Assembly: GCF_000018145.1 (NCBI RefSeq)
Contig: NC_009952.1
Span: 62,001-126,000, forward strand
Direction: 5' to 3'
Length of the DNA stretch: 64,000 bases
DNA from: Dinoroseobacter shibae DFL 12 = DSM 16493
GTDB taxonomy: Bacteria; Pseudomonadota; Alphaproteobacteria; Rhodobacterales; Rhodobacteraceae
The stretch's first letter is position 1. Every line of letters starts with the position of its first letter. The position numbers and the translations under genes were made by a program. Under the pieces are notes generated by a model. That model did no database searches. It worked only from the letters and a program-made list of their open reading frames with translations, and was not told the origin of the DNA. Below, piece after piece: positions 63,402 through 64,000 of the stretch.

Positions 63402-64000
63402 ATTTCCGCCCGCGGATATCGGGACAGCAGGACGTCATGCAAGGTCAGCCGCAACATGGCCGGGCGCTCCACGATCAGGTCGATCCACGCATGATCTACC
63501 GGCTGCGCGCGCAAATCGCCATAGGCCAGATCGAAGGCGGCATGACATGTTCCACTTTCGGGCGCAGAGAATTCCGACAGCATCTGGGCGGTGTTCGGCC
63601 CCTGCTCCATGTTCAGACGACCATAAAGCTTCGTCGGCGCCGAAGCCTCCAGCCTCAACTCGATCCGCAGAACGTCGCGGTCGCTGAGCGCGGCGGCTTC
63701 GCTGTCCGGCAGGCCGGTCACCAGGGACAGGAAGCTGCCTTCGAAATGCAGGGTGTCGAGGATCAGCGCGAAGGGCGCGGGGGCGCTGGCCGGTGCGAGG
63801 GACTGGCGCAGGATCATTTCGGCCTTCGGGCAGTCGTGAAACAGCGTCAGGTCCGGTGTGATCCGGGTGCCGTTGGCCGGGCCGATGCGGATCGGATCTT
63901 CCGTCGCTTGGTGCCAGGCCGTCGGGCGCTGGGCCCAGACAGCCCCCGTGGGCAAGTCGGGCCGTGGGCGCTGGGTCTGCCGCAACCGGGCCTCGGCCTC
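63398..64000 (-). CDS. DUF6478 family protein (5' end outside the window)
   Basis: About 200 codons of a reverse-strand frame that continues beyond the edge. The sequence TLFHDCPKAEMILRQSLAPA, LHFEGSFLSLVTGLPD, LRIELRLEASAPTKLYGRLN, CHAAFDLAYGDLR and HAWIDLIVERPAMLRLTLHD fits the DUF6478 pattern known from Rhodobacterales. The N-terminal helical part is not in the window. Function unknown. The downstream small gene overlaps its stop. Confidence 0.82.
   Translation of the reverse strand, partial: EAEARLRQTQRPRPDLPTGAVWAQRPTAWHQATEDPIRIGPANGTRITPDLTLFHDCPKAEMILRQSLAPASAPAPFALILDTLHFEGSFLSLVTGLPDSEAAALSDRDVLRIELRLEASAPTKLYGRLNMEQGPNTAQMLSEFSAPESGTCHAAFDLAYGDLRAQPVDHAWIDLIVERPAMLRLTLHDVLLSRYPRAEM

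Overview
The window reads as chromosomal DNA of a marine-type alphaproteobacterium of the order Rhodobacterales (roseobacter group). The evidence is GC-rich dense coding with many 4-bp start/stop overlaps, family-specific proteins (DUF2125, DUF6478, an MbfA-type ferritin/VIT protein, an RbaV/RbaW-type partner-switching pair, a TRAP solute-binding protein), a GAAC-N7-GAAC LexA box and an Irr-type iron box. No species-level claim is made.

Layout. 1-13.4 kb: housekeeping and metabolic genes (amidase fragment, UbiH-type monooxygenase, cysQ, pmbA, DUF2125, SDR, enoyl-CoA hydratase, lytic transglycosylase, AEC transporter, hspQ, gamma-glutamyltransferase, anti-sigma/anti-anti-sigma pair, thiolase, two small envelope genes). 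13.4-15.9 kb: a relic of transposition genes (IS21 IstA fragment joined in frame to a TniQ-like gene carrying two in-frame stops), lying just 3' of tRNA-Pro(CGG). 16-23.1 kb: acyltransferase, EamA transporter and a leuC-leuD-leuB cluster with unrelated genes interleaved. 23.4-29.6 kb: SOUL protein, then rsfS-rlmH-gpmI-envC-like-ctpA-rppH.

29,798-37,749 is the most remarkable part: a 7,952-bp Mu-like transposable element with both termini (5'-TG...CA-3', paired inverted transposase-site repeats) and a perfect 5-bp target duplication (GGGCA). It carries a repressor, MuA and MuB homologues, two small early genes, GemA, a Mor/C-like regulator, the major head protein gpT, the head protease/scaffold gpI and one unassigned small protein. 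It has no recognisable terminase, portal, tail or lysis gene, and gpT precedes gpI, the reverse of the Mu order. It may be a deleted prophage or a compact capsid-encoding satellite-like transposon.

Directly beyond it is dnaE2 with its own LexA box, no imuA/imuB beside it, and a C-terminus that runs out inside a dispersed hairpin repeat found three times in the same orientation in this window. 40.9-64 kb returns to core genes: glutathione-dependent formaldehyde dehydrogenase, NYN-LOTUS protein, mbfA, GT-D protein, AEC and MFS transporters, zapE, peroxiredoxin, ferredoxin-reductase-like flavoprotein, rsmD, dctP, map, sfsA, a CinA-type domain protein, an operon from GNAT to OmpA, LysR, PfpI, a dienoyl-CoA-reductase-like enzyme, and a partial DUF6478 gene at the end. 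No CRISPR array, rRNA or replication origin was seen.
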